Source: Paenibacillus tyrphae
Lineage (GTDB): Bacteria > Bacillota > Bacilli > Paenibacillales > NBRC-103111
Assembly: GCF_000722545.1 (NCBI RefSeq)
Contig: NZ_JNVM01000002.1
Span: 179,475 to 243,474, forward strand
Length of the DNA stretch: 64,000 nt
Direction: 5' to 3'
Of this stretch, positions 35,495 through 47,700 are shown piece by piece; the stretch's first letter is position 1; each line of letters begins with the position of its first letter. Made by a program: the position numbers and the translations under genes. The notes beneath the pieces were generated by a model that saw only the letters and a list, made by a program, of their open reading frames with translations, did no database searches and was not told the origin of the DNA.

Positions 35495-36199
35495 ATGCGG
35501 TACTATAAGCCGATCGAGATTGCCAGAGAACTGCACATTAGCACGAGCGCTTTGCGGCATTACGAGTCTTGGGGCGTCGTTCCGGCCCCCGACCGCGCTC
35601 CGAACGGGTACCGCCTTTATACCAGTGTGCATTTGGCTTACTTTCGCTGCCTGCGCGCGATGTTCCCTGCCTTTGGCGTCGGGCTCACCTGCCAAGTGCT
35701 TCGCCTCGTTCAAAGCGGAGATGTAGACACCGCCTTCTGGCTCGTCAACAAAGAACAAGCGAGCCTACATCACGAAAAGACCGCTGCCGACCAGACGCTG
35801 GAGCTTTTGCGAGATCCGGAGCTCCCGCTCGCTGCGAACAAAAAGCCGAAAACCCACATGAGCATAGGCGAAGTCGCCGCTTTCACCGGAGTACAAGATT
35901 CGGCGATCCGGCATTGGGAAAAGGAAGGACTCATCTCGCCGGAACGCGATCCCGAGAATGGCTACCGGATTTTTACGCCGATGCATGTACGGCAAATATT
36001 ACTCATCCGCACGCTGCGCAGGACCGTCTATTTCTTGGAAAATATGAAGGAAATCGTTCAGGCCGTGGAGCATCATAGCATCGAACAAGCGAAAAAGGTC
36101 ACGGAAAATGCGCTGGTAAGCATCCATCTGCGCAATCGCCAGCAATTCTATGGCGTACATCAATTGGTCGAGCTTTGTGAAGAGCTCGGGCTGCAATAG
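35495..36199 (+). CDS. Regulator with two MerR-type domains (TioE-like)
   Basis: 234 aa from the ATG at 35495, preceded by GGAGGACCGGAG. Residues 1-70 form one MerR helix-turn-helix (YYKPIEIARELHISTSALRHYESWGVV...NGYRLYT), and residues 125-195 form a second (SIGEVAAFTGVQDSAIRHWEKEGLISPERDPENGYRIF). A short helical region follows. Two DNA-binding MerR units in one chain, with no separate effector domain, is the TioE-type layout. The target is unknown; the dyad in its own promoter and the downstream kinase-like gene are candidates. Confidence 0.85.
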   Translation: MRYYKPIEIARELHISTSALRHYESWGVVPAPDRAPNGYRLYTSVHLAYFRCLRAMFPAFGVGLTCQVLRLVQSGDVDTAFWLVNKEQASLHHEKTAADQTLELLRDPELPLAANKKPKTHMSIGEVAAFTGVQDSAIRHWEKEGLISPERDPENGYRIFTPMHVRQILLIRTLRRTVYFLENMKEIVQAVEHHSIEQAKKVTENALVSIHLRNRQQFYGVHQLVELCEELGLQ

Positions 36200-36322
36200 G
36201 ATGCTACCAATCGACGAGCTGCCGAATGGTTCCCCGAACCGGTACCCGTTCGAATCGGCAGTCTTAGGATTAATCGGGAGATCCCCGGAACATCGCGTTT
36301 AGGATGAGAAAGGAGGTTAGAT

Positions 36323-37180
36323 GTGGAACGCCTAGACGAGGTTATTTGGGTCGAGAAAACGAGCTTCGTTGACGAATTGCTGGGCCAAGAACTAACCGTT
36401 AGCTCCATTCCGGCCGGACTGGAAGCCGACGTGATGAAATTTTGTTCCCGTACGGACTGCGCTGTGCTTAAAATATGGAACAAAACTTCGAATCCGGATG
36501 TGCATTTTCAACATGGCCTGCTGGCCGCACTTCGGCACAGAGGTATTTCCGTCTCAACGTCTCATGGATGGGGATACACCCCTTCCCGGCATAAAGTATT
36601 GTTAACGAGCTACGACGGCTGCCCGCCTTCAACAATCACGACCCAACACGCAAAAGATTTCGCCGACTTGCTGCTGGGACTGCATCAATTATCGGTCCGG
36701 GAGCTGGAGCCGGCACTCCTTAAAACATACGACTTCATTCCTTATTTCTATCCGGGAATTGAAGAGCATCAAGACATCCGGGCCGAGCTGCTTCCGTTGG
36801 TTAAAATCTCCGAGCTGAAACAAAACAAGCTGATTCACGGCGACTTTAACTTGGGCAACATCCTGGACAACCAAGGAAAGTACACCATCATCGACTGGAC
36901 GAATGCGCAACTAGGGGACGCCAGGTACGATTTGGCTTGGTCGAGCTTTTTAATCCATATCTACAACGGAGAAATGCTGGCCTCTGCATTCCGTAATGCC
37001 TATTTATCGGGCAGCGAATTCGATACGGAAAAAATCCGGAGGTTTGAAGCGATTGCTTGTCTCCGGTGGCTGCTGCTCCTTAGAACCGCCGATGTTCCCA
37101 GAACCGAGACTACGATCCAACGAGTCAACGACATCATCATCGGAAATAAATATTTGAATACGACGCTTGTGTTAGTATAA
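36323..37180 (+). CDS. Aminoglycoside phosphotransferase-family kinase
   Basis: A 285-aa protein with the APH fold motifs: the Brenner loop LIHGDFNLGNIL (catalytic Asp) and the metal-binding IIDWTNAQLGDARYDLAW about 20 residues later. An N-terminal lobe with VLKIWNK replaces the usual ATP-lysine region. The family phosphorylates small hydroxylated molecules such as aminoglycosides, choline or homoserine; resistance is not implied. The start is the GTG at 36323, exactly 6 nt after AGGAGG; an ATG one base earlier in another frame runs into a stop. Confidence 0.83.
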   Translation: MERLDEVIWVEKTSFVDELLGQELTVSSIPAGLEADVMKFCSRTDCAVLKIWNKTSNPDVHFQHGLLAALRHRGISVSTSHGWGYTPSRHKVLLTSYDGCPPSTITTQHAKDFADLLLGLHQLSVRELEPALLKTYDFIPYFYPGIEEHQDIRAELLPLVKISELKQNKLIHGDFNLGNILDNQGKYTIIDWTNAQLGDARYDLAWSSFLIHIYNGEMLASAFRNAYLSGSEFDTEKIRRFEAIACLRWLLLLRTADVPRTETTIQRVNDIIIGNKYLNTTLVLV

Positions 37181-37210
37181 ATAACAATTGAACGAAACAG
37201 GAGGATTTCC

Positions 37211-37519
37211 ATGAGCAAACGTTATCGGATTACAAGAGAATTTAAAGAAAATGGAACTTCGGGGCAAGGCATCTCTTTGGAAGAGTGCAAACGGTATTTT
37301 TCGGCCAAACCCGACTTTGCCTATTCCTCGGTGTTTACGGTGACAGGGGCTACCACCATGTCCATCGAGGGGGATTTTTTCATGTGGAGCTGCGGCGATA
37401 GCAAGATCCCCTTCCGTCATTATCAGGGGGATATTTACGTATCCGGCTCCAATGAAGCGGTGATCCCCAAAATGATGGAGATTGCAGGCGAATTGGACGC
37501 GGATGTGCTGGAAGGATAA
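37211..37519 (+). CDS. Small protein of unknown function
   Basis: A 102-aa soluble protein (MSKRYRITREFKENG...). It has one cysteine in each half (EECKRYF, SCGDSK), no membrane segment and no motif I know. It follows the kinase-like gene by 30 bp in the same direction with AGGAGG before the ATG, so it is probably co-transcribed with it. Confidence 0.65.
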   Translation: MSKRYRITREFKENGTSGQGISLEECKRYFSAKPDFAYSSVFTVTGATTMSIEGDFFMWSCGDSKIPFRHYQGDIYVSGSNEAVIPKMMEIAGELDADVLEG

Positions 37520-37577
37520 TCTGGCGAAAACAATAGCATGAGGCCATGCCCAGCGGTTGGGATGGCCTCCAAAAAGC

Positions 37578-38048
37578 TTATACCCGGCTCTGCCGGTACG
37601 CCTCCTTCACCCCCTCGATCTGCGCAAGGTGTATACGAACATGCTTGACGCGGTATTCCAACATTTGACGAAAGGTGAGCCTCGCCCCGTCTTCATACAC
37701 CCCCACCCGCTCGCTTTGATCGGCTGTCAGATGGACCAGCACAGGCTGCATATGGGCACGCAGCATTTGAAACAGCAGCAGATGCTGCTCGCGGTCCTGC
37801 TTCTCATACCCGAGGTTTTTCACCCATACGTCCTGTTCCCACGACATGAGAAGCGGCTCGTCCTGCGCCAACACTTTTTTCAGCCTCTGTGTCGAGACCA
37901 GCTCGGAATCTGCAAGATGAATGAGAATTTCATGAATGCTCCATTTGTCCGGCGCCGGCTTGAAACGAAGCTCCTTTTCCATCAATCCTTTGACGGCTTC
38001 CCGCAGCAGCTCATATCCGCGGCCGTATTCCTCAATCAACGCTTCCAC
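37578..38048 (-). CDS. DinB-family four-helix protein
   Basis: A DinB/YfiT-like protein: RFKPAPDKWSIHEILIHLADSEL carries the first metal-binding His, and a C-terminal YRVKHVRIHLAQIEG carries the other two. The function of most members (metal-dependent thiol transferases or unknown) is not settled. GGGGAGG lies 8-9 nt before the GTG at 38048, which I prefer to the ATG at 38066, where no ribosome site is seen. It overlaps the end of the GNAT gene by 17 bp, so the two are coupled. Confidence 0.83.
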   Translation of the reverse strand: MEALIEEYGRGYELLREAVKGLMEKELRFKPAPDKWSIHEILIHLADSELVSTQRLKKVLAQDEPLLMSWEQDVWVKNLGYEKQDREQHLLLFQMLRAHMQPVLVHLTADQSERVGVYEDGARLTFRQMLEYRVKHVRIHLAQIEGVKEAYRQSRV

Positions 38049-38598
38049 TTTTTGAATCCTCCCCATTTAAGGAATTACTCTCGCCAAGGTCCAAGCGCCA
38101 GTCGTTGCATCGCATGGTGCTCCCCGGCGGGTATTCGAAGCTGCATTCAGCGACGAACTGGAAGCCCAGCTTCCGACAGATCGCGTTGGATGCAGGGTTA
38201 TCGACGGACGGGAACGCGTGCATGTACTTGTGCTTGCGCTCGGCCCTGGCGCTGGCTATAGCGGCCGCGGCTGCCATGGTCGCTATGCCTTTGCCTTGGT
38301 ATGCCGGCAGAACGCCCCATCCGGTCTCGTACACGATCTCTCCTTGCCAGCTTCGCTCCCAGTACCCGATATTGCCGACCGCTTCGAGACTTGGCAGCAG
38401 AACGATGCCGAACATGCGGCCGGTCCCCTTCCGCGCGATCTCAACATACCGCTTGTGGCGTGCGAGAAGCTGTTCCTCCGTCTCCGGGCCTCCGAGGTGC
38501 TCCAGCATCTCCGGTATATTCAAGCGATACAGCAGATCAAGATCCGCTTCCGCCCAAGGCTCAATCCGTACTTGCAAGGCATTCGTTTCATCGAGCAT
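38032..38598 (-). CDS. GNAT-family N-acetyltransferase
   Basis: 188 aa from the ATG at 38598 (GGAG 8 nt upstream). Motif A, GVLPAYQGKGIATMAAAAAIASAR, gives the acetyl-CoA pyrophosphate loop (Q-x-x-G-x-A variant QGKGIA). The C-terminal SVDNPASNAICRKLGFQFV matches motif B of RimJ/RimL-like enzymes. It probably acetylates a small molecule or protein N-terminus; the substrate is unknown. Confidence 0.86.
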   Translation of the reverse strand: MLDETNALQVRIEPWAEADLDLLYRLNIPEMLEHLGGPETEEQLLARHKRYVEIARKGTGRMFGIVLLPSLEAVGNIGYWERSWQGEIVYETGWGVLPAYQGKGIATMAAAAAIASARAERKHKYMHAFPSVDNPASNAICRKLGFQFVAECSFEYPPGSTMRCNDWRLDLGESNSLNGEDSKSGSVD

Positions 38599-38670
38599 GT
38601 CTCTCACTCCTAATCGTAGGGTTCACCCATATTGTACCAGATGATCCGGTTTCATTCGACAACTATCGCG

Positions 38671-38722
38671 GAATAAAAAATCGCCCTCTTGTTTTGCCAA
38701 AAAGGCTGAAACAAGAGGGCTT
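38671..38722 (-). terminator. Terminator of the lipopeptide synthetase gene
   Basis: Stem GCCCTCTTGTTT / AAACAAGAGGGC with a loop of about 14 nt, followed on the minus strand by GATTTTTTATT. It lies immediately after the giant gene. Confidence 0.92.
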
Positions 38723-38726
38723 TCCG

Positions 38727-41700
38727 TTAGCGTACGGAGTCCGCTCCAAGAGTTGCGCCCCGAACGATGTCCTGCAAGACGAGCCGGATCGCATGGACAT
38801 TATGCTCAATATTGGCCGGTTCAAAAATGTCAAGGTGACCGCCAATCAATGCGTACTCCACGACCTCTTCCGTCGTCGTCTCGTTCCAATCCTCGGCTCT
38901 GGCAGCTTCTATTTCCGTAATGAAAGCGTGCAGGTTGGCTCGAACCACTCCGTCGTTGATCAATTGACCGCTGTATGTGCCATATGCCAAAATTTTGCTT
39001 CTGGCCTTTTCCCAGTCGTCCCGATTGGCCAAAAAGGACGCATTCCGTTCGGAGACGATTTCGAGCATGGCATCGACTCCCCGTTCCAGTTCTTCGCCGG
39101 AAAGTTTCTTCGTCCCATCCCGTCTATCAGCATCAAGCAACAAAATATCCGTTACCGCATATCCCCTGCGCTCCATCGTCTTTGCGACCTGATAGGCTAA
39201 ACTGCCGCCCAGCGAGTAGCCTAACAGCACATAAGGCGCTTCGCGCTGAACGCTCACAATCGCATCGACGTACCGGTTTAACAGCTCCTCCTCATGGCGC
39301 CACCCTTCGATGAAATCGAACGCGTAGACGACATACTGATCTTCCAGCATCCTGGCCATTTCGCTATACACAAGCCCGTAGCCTGCCGAAGGAGGGAAGC
39401 AGAAAACGTTCATTCGTCCCCGCTCGTTCAGTTTCATCGGGCCGTCGCCGTCATCCTGGGCAAGCCCGGAAGAGAGCAGCGCCGCCATTTCTTCAATCGT
39501 CTGCGCGCCAATGACGGCACGCAGAGACAGCTCTGCCTCCATGACGGCGTTGACCTTTTCGGTCAGCTGCATCGCTTGGATCGAATGGCCACCAAACTCG
39601 AAGAAACGGTCTTTCACTCCGATGCGCGGGACTCCAAGGACCTCTTGCCACAGCTCCGCCAGCTTCGCTTCAACCGGCGTTCGCGGTGCCACGTACTCTG
39701 CCAATGCAAATGCATTCGCGGCGCCTTCCATGGAAAGCGAATGCACGGTCGCTCCTTGCGGCAGTTCCGCTGCCGTACCGACCAAGCCCGCCAGCCAATG
39801 CTCCTGTTCGGCGGGGGACAGCAGCTGAATCTCCTGCACCCGGACGTCCGGATTCGCCGCGAGTTGTTCCACGATCCGCATCCAGTGCCCTTGCAGGCGT
39901 TCCATCGCTTCATGTTCATATACTTGGGCGTTGTAATCGAATCGGATGCGCATGTCGTCTCCCACCTGCATGATGACTGTCAGATCATAGCTCGTCCGTC
40001 CCTCGTTCTGGAACCCTGCCATTTCCAGCCCTGCCCCCTTTGCCGCCGCTTCGGCCGCGACCAAAGGCTGGCTATCGGTTTCGAACACGAGAAGGTGGTT
40101 AATCAGCTCCCGTTTTGGATCGCTAAGCGCTTGGATTTCGTACAGCGGATGCATGGCATACTTTTCGGATGCGGCCTCCTGCTCCTGAACGCTCCGCAAG
40201 ACGTCTGCCACCGTCGCCCCGGCCTCGCTGCGGATACGGACCGGAATCGTATTGCCGCATACTCCGATCATCGTTTGCATGCCCGGAACATGCGCCGGTC
40301 TGACGGGCACGACGGTTCCAAACACAACGTCGTCCGTGCCGTTATAGGCTTGCAGCAGCAGTCCCCACGACGTTTGGAGCAGCGTATTTACCGTCACCCG
40401 ATACCGCTTCGCCGTATCTCGCAGTTTCCGGGTCAGCCGTTTTCCTAAGCTGCTTATCAGCCGTTCGGCCGTATACCCTGCCTCCTGCTGCTCCTGAGCC
40501 CGGACCCGCGGCAGCACGGCCTGATGGCGGTAGCCAGCCAAATAATGGCTCCAGTAAGCGGATGCCGCTGCAAGGTCCTGCCCCTCCAGCCACTCAATAT
40601 ACCGCCTGTATGGCGTGACCGCGCCCAGCTCCGGCCGGGCTTGCTTCCGGTAGGCGGAGTACGCCGCGAACACCTCTTCGATGATCCGCCCCATATCCCG
40701 GCCATCTATCACGATCTGATCGAAGCTCCACAAGAAACGGTACGTTTCGTTGCCGGTTCGCAGAATCGACACGCGCAATAACGGTTCTTCGCTCAACTCG
40801 AAGCCGCGGGCCTTGTCTGCCTTCGTGAGCGCATGGATATGAGCCTCTTGCTCGCTTTCCTTCCGCTCCCTCACGTCTTCATAAACAAAGCCGGCCGGGT
40901 TGTTACGGAACACCACCTGCAAAGGCAGACCGTTCCATCCGCTATAGAAGTTCGTCCGCAGCGCGTCATGCCGCTGCATGATGGCGTCCAAGCTTTGTTT
41001 GAACGCTCGGATGTTCAAACTCCCTCGTACGGTGAACACTGTTTGCCCCAAGTACGCCTCCGACTCCGGGTCCAACAGCCGGTGGTACAGTATCCCTTGC
41101 TGCATGGGCGTTAACGGGTACACGCTCTCGATCTCCCCGATCCGCCGCAGCCGTTCCGTCGCGGTAAGTCCTTTGAAAACGACGTCGCTTGGCGTCAACT
41201 CCGGCCTTTCTTTCGCCGCACAGTGCGCAATGATGTCCTGAAGGCTGGTATGAAGCAGCCCGGCCAGCCGCTCCATCGTTTCCCGCCGGTTCTGCTTGCC
41301 GCTGTAGCTGACGGTAAACGTCAGTTCTCCGCCTGCGATACCGCCGCTAATATCCAGCGCATGGGACCTTTCGGTTTGCCCGCTGATCTCCGAGCCACAT
41401 GCAAAAGGCGATACTTGCAGCGCATTATGGGTTAAATCTTGATCGAACTGGCCCAAATAGTTAAAGCTGATTTCCGGCTTTGCCGCATCGCGGGCGTCCT
41501 CGGACGCTTCGGACAAATATTTCAGTATACCGTAGCCGATTCCTTTGTTCGGGATTTGTCGCAAGCTGTCTTTCACCCGTTTGATCCGGTAAGCGAGCGT
41601 ATCGGAATCGCCCAAACCGCCACCTGCTCCCATCTCCAGCGCAACGGGATACTCGCTCGTAAACCAGCCGACGGTGCGCGTGATATCGATATCCGGCAGG

Positions 41701-44700
41701 ATGGATTCTCTTCCATGTCCTTCCAGACTGACCCATACCCGCTCGATTCCCGTCCAGCGGTACACGGCCATCCCCAGCGCGGCCAGCAGCAGGTCGTTGA
41801 TGTCCGTGTTATAGGCCCGGTGCGCCCGCTTCAGCAGCAGCTCCGTTTCCTCCCGCGTCCACTGCACCGTCACCGTTTCGCTATCCCGCATCAGCCCGTA
41901 GGCTTGTTCCTGCCCGGCTTGCGCAAAATCTCGCGGGAGCGGCTTGCACTCGAGCTGATCGAGCTGCTGCCAGTACGGCCGCTCCGCCTCTATCGCCGGA
42001 CTGTTCGCATAGCCCGCCAGCTTCTCGGCCCACGTCCGAAACGCATCCGTCTTGTCCGGCAGCCGGATCGCCTGTCCGCTCACAGCCTGCTCATAGCCGG
42101 AAGCCAAATCTTCCAGTAAAATGCGCCACGATACTCCGTCGACAACCAAATGGTGAATGACGATCAACAAATGGTCCCCGTCCGCGCAGCGGAACAGCCC
42201 CAGCTTCATAAGCGGTCCCGTATCGAGTTCGATGCCGCTCTGGATTTCATTCGCGATTGCTTCGATCGCTTGCGCGACGTTGTCGGCTGCCTTCCGGAAG
42301 TCCATGACTTCCAAAGCGTACAGCTCGCCCTCGTCGATGCCGCGAGTCCATGCCGTATAGCCGTCTTCCGTCCGTCGGAATACCGTGCGCAGCGCGTCGT
42401 GATGCTCCGCCAGTTTCCGCACCGTCTTCCGAAGCGCCGCTTCGTCGTAGCCTTGCTCCCGGTACAACATGATCGCTTGATTATAGTGGTGCGGCGCAGC
42501 ATCGTTTTGCCCGAAGAACCATGCTTGAATCGGCGTCAGCCGCGCCGAACCCTTCGCTTCTCCCTGGTCCGCGGTCCGGGTAATCGGCCTAACGTGCACG
42601 CTGAGCTCCGCAATCGAAGGATGAGCGAACAAATGTCTCATTTCCACCTTGTACCCGGCTTGATGCAGCTTCGCCGACACTTGAATCGCCTTGATCGAAT
42701 CGCCTCCCAGCGCAAAGAAGCGGTCATTCACCCCGACCTTCTCGATTCCAAGCACCGCCTGCCAGACGGAAGCCAACGCTTGCTCCACGGCCGTGCGCGG
42801 AGCGACATAGTCCGTGCCCGCAGCCATGCTTTCCTTCGGAGCAGGAAGCGCTTTGCGGTCCACCTTCCCGTTTGGCGTCAGCGGCAGCTGCGGAAGCTGT
42901 ACGAAGAACGATGGAATCATGTAATCCGGCAGCGTTTGCGACAGCGACTTCCTTAGTTCGCCTATCGCCAGCTCGCGGTCCGACACCACATACGCGCACA
43001 ACTGCTTTTGTCCGGCTTCGTCTTCCCGTGCAATGACAACCGCTTCCTGCACGAATTCCGTTTTTAGCAGCTGCGCTTCCACCTCGCCCAGCTCGATCCG
43101 GTAACCGCGGATTTTCACCTGATCGTCGAGCCGCCCCAAATATTCGATGTTTCCATCCGGCAGCCATCTCGCCGCATCGCCCGTCCGGTACATCCGCCCG
43201 CCCGGCTCGAATGGGTCATCTACAAATTTCTCTGCGGTCAGCTCCGGACGGTTCAGGTACCCCCGCGCCACCCCGCGTCCGCCGATATACAGCTCGCCCG
43301 GCACGCCGGCCGGCTGCAGCGCCATGGCTGCGCTTAAAATATACATTCTCACGCCCGGGTATGGCTTGCCGATCGGCAAACTCCGGTATTCATGCGGATA
43401 TAGATGCGATCCGACGTCCCCCGTCTGCTGAACATAATAACTTGAATCGACGCACGCTTCCGTTACCCCGTAGCTGTTTACGATCCGTATCGATGCACCG
43501 AACCGGTCGTTTAATTGCTGAAAATCGCCTACCGGACATTGATCCGAGCCGACAATGAGCGTTTTCAGGAAGCCGATATCCCGCCCGTGCTCATACACGT
43601 CATTCATCAGCGGAATGACAAGCGCCGGGGTCGCATCGAACATCGTGACGCGGTGCTGACGCAGTAGCCCGTAAATCGCCTCCGGGTCGTGCCGGGCGTA
43701 GCCTGGGCATACGATGAGCTGGCCGCCATTCAGCAGCGACCGCACGATATCGGCCGTAAACACGTCGAATGAGAAGCTCGCCCACTGCAATAGCCGTACC
43801 GGTTCCTCCCGCAGCCGATACTCCTCCCTCCACGCTTCGGACAAAGCGATTACCTGCCGGTGCTCGATCATCACGCCCTTCGGTTTCCCCGTCGTTCCCG
43901 ACGTATAGATGACGTAGGCCAGATGATGCGGCTGCGCTGCGGGTACCAGGTTTGTTCCGTCGGCATCATAGGCTTCGGCAGCATCCAGGAACAACACTTT
44001 CTCCGCCGCATCCGCCGCACGTTCCTGCAAGCGGTGATGCGTCAGCAGCAACAGCTGTGCTCCCGAATCGTCCAGCATGTAGCGAACCCGCTCTTCGGGA
44101 TAGTCCGGATCGATCGGCACGTAAGCGGCTCCCGCCTTCAAAATCCCGAACATTCCGACGACCATCGCAAGCGAGCGCTCGGCCATGATGCCGACGGTTT
44201 GGTCTGGCCGCACCCCTTTGGCCCGCAAGGTACGCGCAAGCCGATTCGCCTGCTCGTTCAGTTCGCGGTAAGTGAGCCGCTCGTCCTCGCAAATGACCGC
44301 CACTTGATCCGGCGTCCGCTCCGCCTCCTCCTCCAGCAACTGATGAATTGTCTTCTCCTGCCAATCGCAAGATGCGGCACCGACTCCGCTATCGGCGGAT
44401 GCGCCCGTTAGCAGCGCCTTTTCCTCCGGCGTGACGATCTCGAAAGACGACAGCTTCGCCTCAGGAGCCGCCAGAATACCGTCGATGAGCTGCATGAAGT
44501 GACCGGCCATTCTCCTGATCGTATGCACGCTGTACAGCGAGCTGGCGTATTCGATGCTGCCCGTAAGCGCCCCCGTCTCTTCTTCCGCTATTTGGAAACT
44601 AAGATCGAACTTCGCCGTCTTCGACTCCATTTCATATGGCTTGAGTTCCAACCCACGTACGGTGCGTTGTTCCACCACCTCATGCTGCATGTCAAACATC

Positions 44701-47700
44701 GTGTCGAACAGCGCATGACGGCTCAAATCCCGCGTAACGCCTACTTTCTCGACCAGCGCTTCAAACGGGTAGTCCTGATGCTCGAACGCTTGGAGCGACA
44801 TGCCCTTGACCCCCTGCAAGTAATCCAGGAACGTCTTCTCCCCGACCGGATAGCTGCGGAGCGCCAGCGTCCCGACAAACATGCCGATCAGTCCGTCCAC
44901 ATCCGCATGCGTCCGGCCCGCCACCGGGGTGCCGACCACGATATCTTCCTGCCCCGTGTATTTGTACAGCAGCGCCGTGTAAGCCGCCAGCGTCACCATA
45001 TACAGTGTCGTGCCGGTTGCGCTCGCAAGCTGCCGCAGCGCGTCGCTTCGTTGCGAACCAAGCGCGAAGGGAACAAGCCCTCCCTCAAAGCGCTGCACGG
45101 CCGGACGCGCGTAATCCGTCGGCATATCCAGCACAGGGAGTTCGCCCTGGAACACATTCAGCCAGTACGCTTCCTGACTGCTCATCCGCTGCCCGGTCAG
45201 TTCCGCCTGCTGCCACGCCGCGAAATCCTTGTAATGGATGCGCAGCGGCGGCAGCGTCTCCCCGCCGTATAACCGGCCGAACTCGTTTATTAAAATGCCC
45301 ATCGACAAGCCATCCGAGACGATATGATGCATATCGAACAGCAGCAGATGACGCTCCGGCTCCGCACCCGGCTTGTCCTGATCCAACCGGATCAAGCCCA
45401 CCCGCAATAACGGCGGCTGCCGCAAATCGAACGGCCGGACGAAGCGGCGGATGCGCTCCAGCGTATCCGTTTCCCCGCCGTTGCTCTCGGCGTAGTCTAC
45501 GGCAAACGCCACTTCGGATTCGGGATACACCCGCTGGAACGGTTCGCCGTCCACCAGCTCAAAGCCGGTCCGCAGCGTCTCGTGACGCCGGATGAGCCCG
45601 CGGAACGCCTCCTCGAACCATTCCCGGTCCAGCGAGCCTTCCAGCAGCATGACCCCCGGCATGTTGTAGCTCGTTTCCCCGCCTTCGAACTGCTGCAAGA
45701 CGTACAGCCGCTTTTGTGCTGAAGATACGGGGTAATACGACTGCACGGGCGCAACCGGTATGACTGTAAATGTCTGCTGCTGGAGCCCCTCGATGACAGC
45801 CGCGAGCTGTTCAATGGTCGGGGTGCCGAACACGTCCTGCAGCGGCACATTTACATGCAATTCTTTTTGGATATGGGCCGCCAGCCTCATCGCTCGGAGT
45901 GAATGACCGCCGAGCTCGAAGAAGTTATCCCTGATCCCGACGCTCGGCACCCCAAGCACCTCTTGCCACAGCTCCGCCAGCTTCGATTCCACCGGCGTCC
46001 GCGGAGCAGCGTACTCTGCGCCTGTAGGCACGATACCCTCCGGCGCAGGCAGCGCTTGGCGGTCGATTTTGCCGTTCGGCGTCAGCGGCATCTCCTCAAG
46101 CTGAACTAGGAAGGACGGCACCATATAGCCCGGAAGCTCCCGCGCCAGCTCGCTGCGCAGTGCGCCAGACGTCTGCTCCCCATCAGCAGTAAAATAGGCG
46201 CACAAATACGTTTGCCCGGTTTCGTCCGTTCGTGCCAGAACGATCGCCTCTTGTACCGCTGCCACCTTCAGCAGCTGCGCTTCAATCTCGCCGAGCTCGA
46301 TGCGATAGCCGCGGATTTTGACCTGATGATCGATCCGGCCCAAATATTCGATGCTGCCGTCCGGCAGCCAGCGGGCCAAATCGCCCGTCCGGTACATCCG
46401 CCGTTCAGGGGCGAACGGAACCGGCATGAATTTGTCCGCCGTCAGGTCGGGGCGGTTCAGATAGCCTCTGGCCAGACCGATACCGGCGACACAAAGCTCC
46501 CCGGCCACGCCGATCGGAACAAGCCCGTTATGCGCACTCAGAATAAAGACTTGATGATTTGGAATCGGCCGGCCGATAGGTACCGTCTTTTCTATCCGCG
46601 AATGGTCCGTATAAGACCACGCGGTCGAACAAATGGAATCCTCGGTTGGGCCGTAGTTGTTAAAATAGCGAACGTGGTCCTTCCACTGCTGAACAAGCTC
46701 ACCGGAGGATGCGGAACCCGCCGTAATGAGCGTCCTCAATTCGGGCATATGCTCGGGATTCAAGTATACGGCATAGGTCGGAGGCAAAGTCGCCACCGTT
46801 ATCCCGTGATCACGGACATATTGTTCAAACAGACGGTAATCCGCTATGACGGAAGCATCGGGCACATACAGCGCTGCCCCGGTCAGTAGGCCCATGGTCA
46901 TTTCCCAGCACGACGCGTCGAAGGAGAAGCTCGCAAACTGTACAATGCGATCCTTTGTCGTAATGTGAAGGGATTGTTCAAAAAACAGTTTGTTATTGCA
47001 CACGCCTTGATGCTCAACCATCACGCCTTTCGGCTTGCCGGTCGTACCTGACGTATAGATGACATAAGCCAGCTGATGCGGACCGACAGCCACTCCGGGA
47101 CGAGACGCGTCGCCGCTATAGCTGCGTTCGTCATCCAGCAGGAGCAGTTCGCCGCCGAACGCCGTGCGCTCCCGCAAATGCGATTGCGTCAGCAGCAGCC
47201 GTGCTCCGGAGTCGCCGAGCATGTAGCGGATGCGTTCCTCCGGGTATTCGGGATCGACCGGGACATATGCGCCGCCCGCTTTCATGACACCAAGTACGGC
47301 CGTAACCATGTCCAGCGACCGCTCGGTCATAATGGCGACCAGCTGCTCGGCGGCCACCCCTTTGGCCAAAAGCGTGCGCGCCAGCCGGTTCGCCCGCTCG
47401 TCCAGCTCCCGGTACGTAAGCTGCCGGTCTTCAAACACAACCGCAATCTGGTCCGGCGTCAGCGCCGCCTGCCGCTCGAACAGTCCGTGGATCGTCATGT
47501 CCGCAGGGTATGGCAGCGCCGTTTCGTTGAACGTCTCCAAAATTTGCGCCAGCTCATGGACGGTAAGGATGTTCAAGGATGACAGCTTCGCTTCGGGAGT
47601 CTGAATGATTTCTTCGATCAGTTGAATAAAATGCCGCGCCATGCGCGAGATCGTTTCCCGTTGGAACAAACGGTCGCCATATTCGATGCTGAACGCAATG

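Noticed and set aside
39294..40448. Plus-strand open frame of 384 codons and other long plus frames inside 38.7-60.2 kb
   Set aside because: All are shadows of the giant synthetase gene, caused by its high-GC codon use. None has a ribosome site with a recognisable product.
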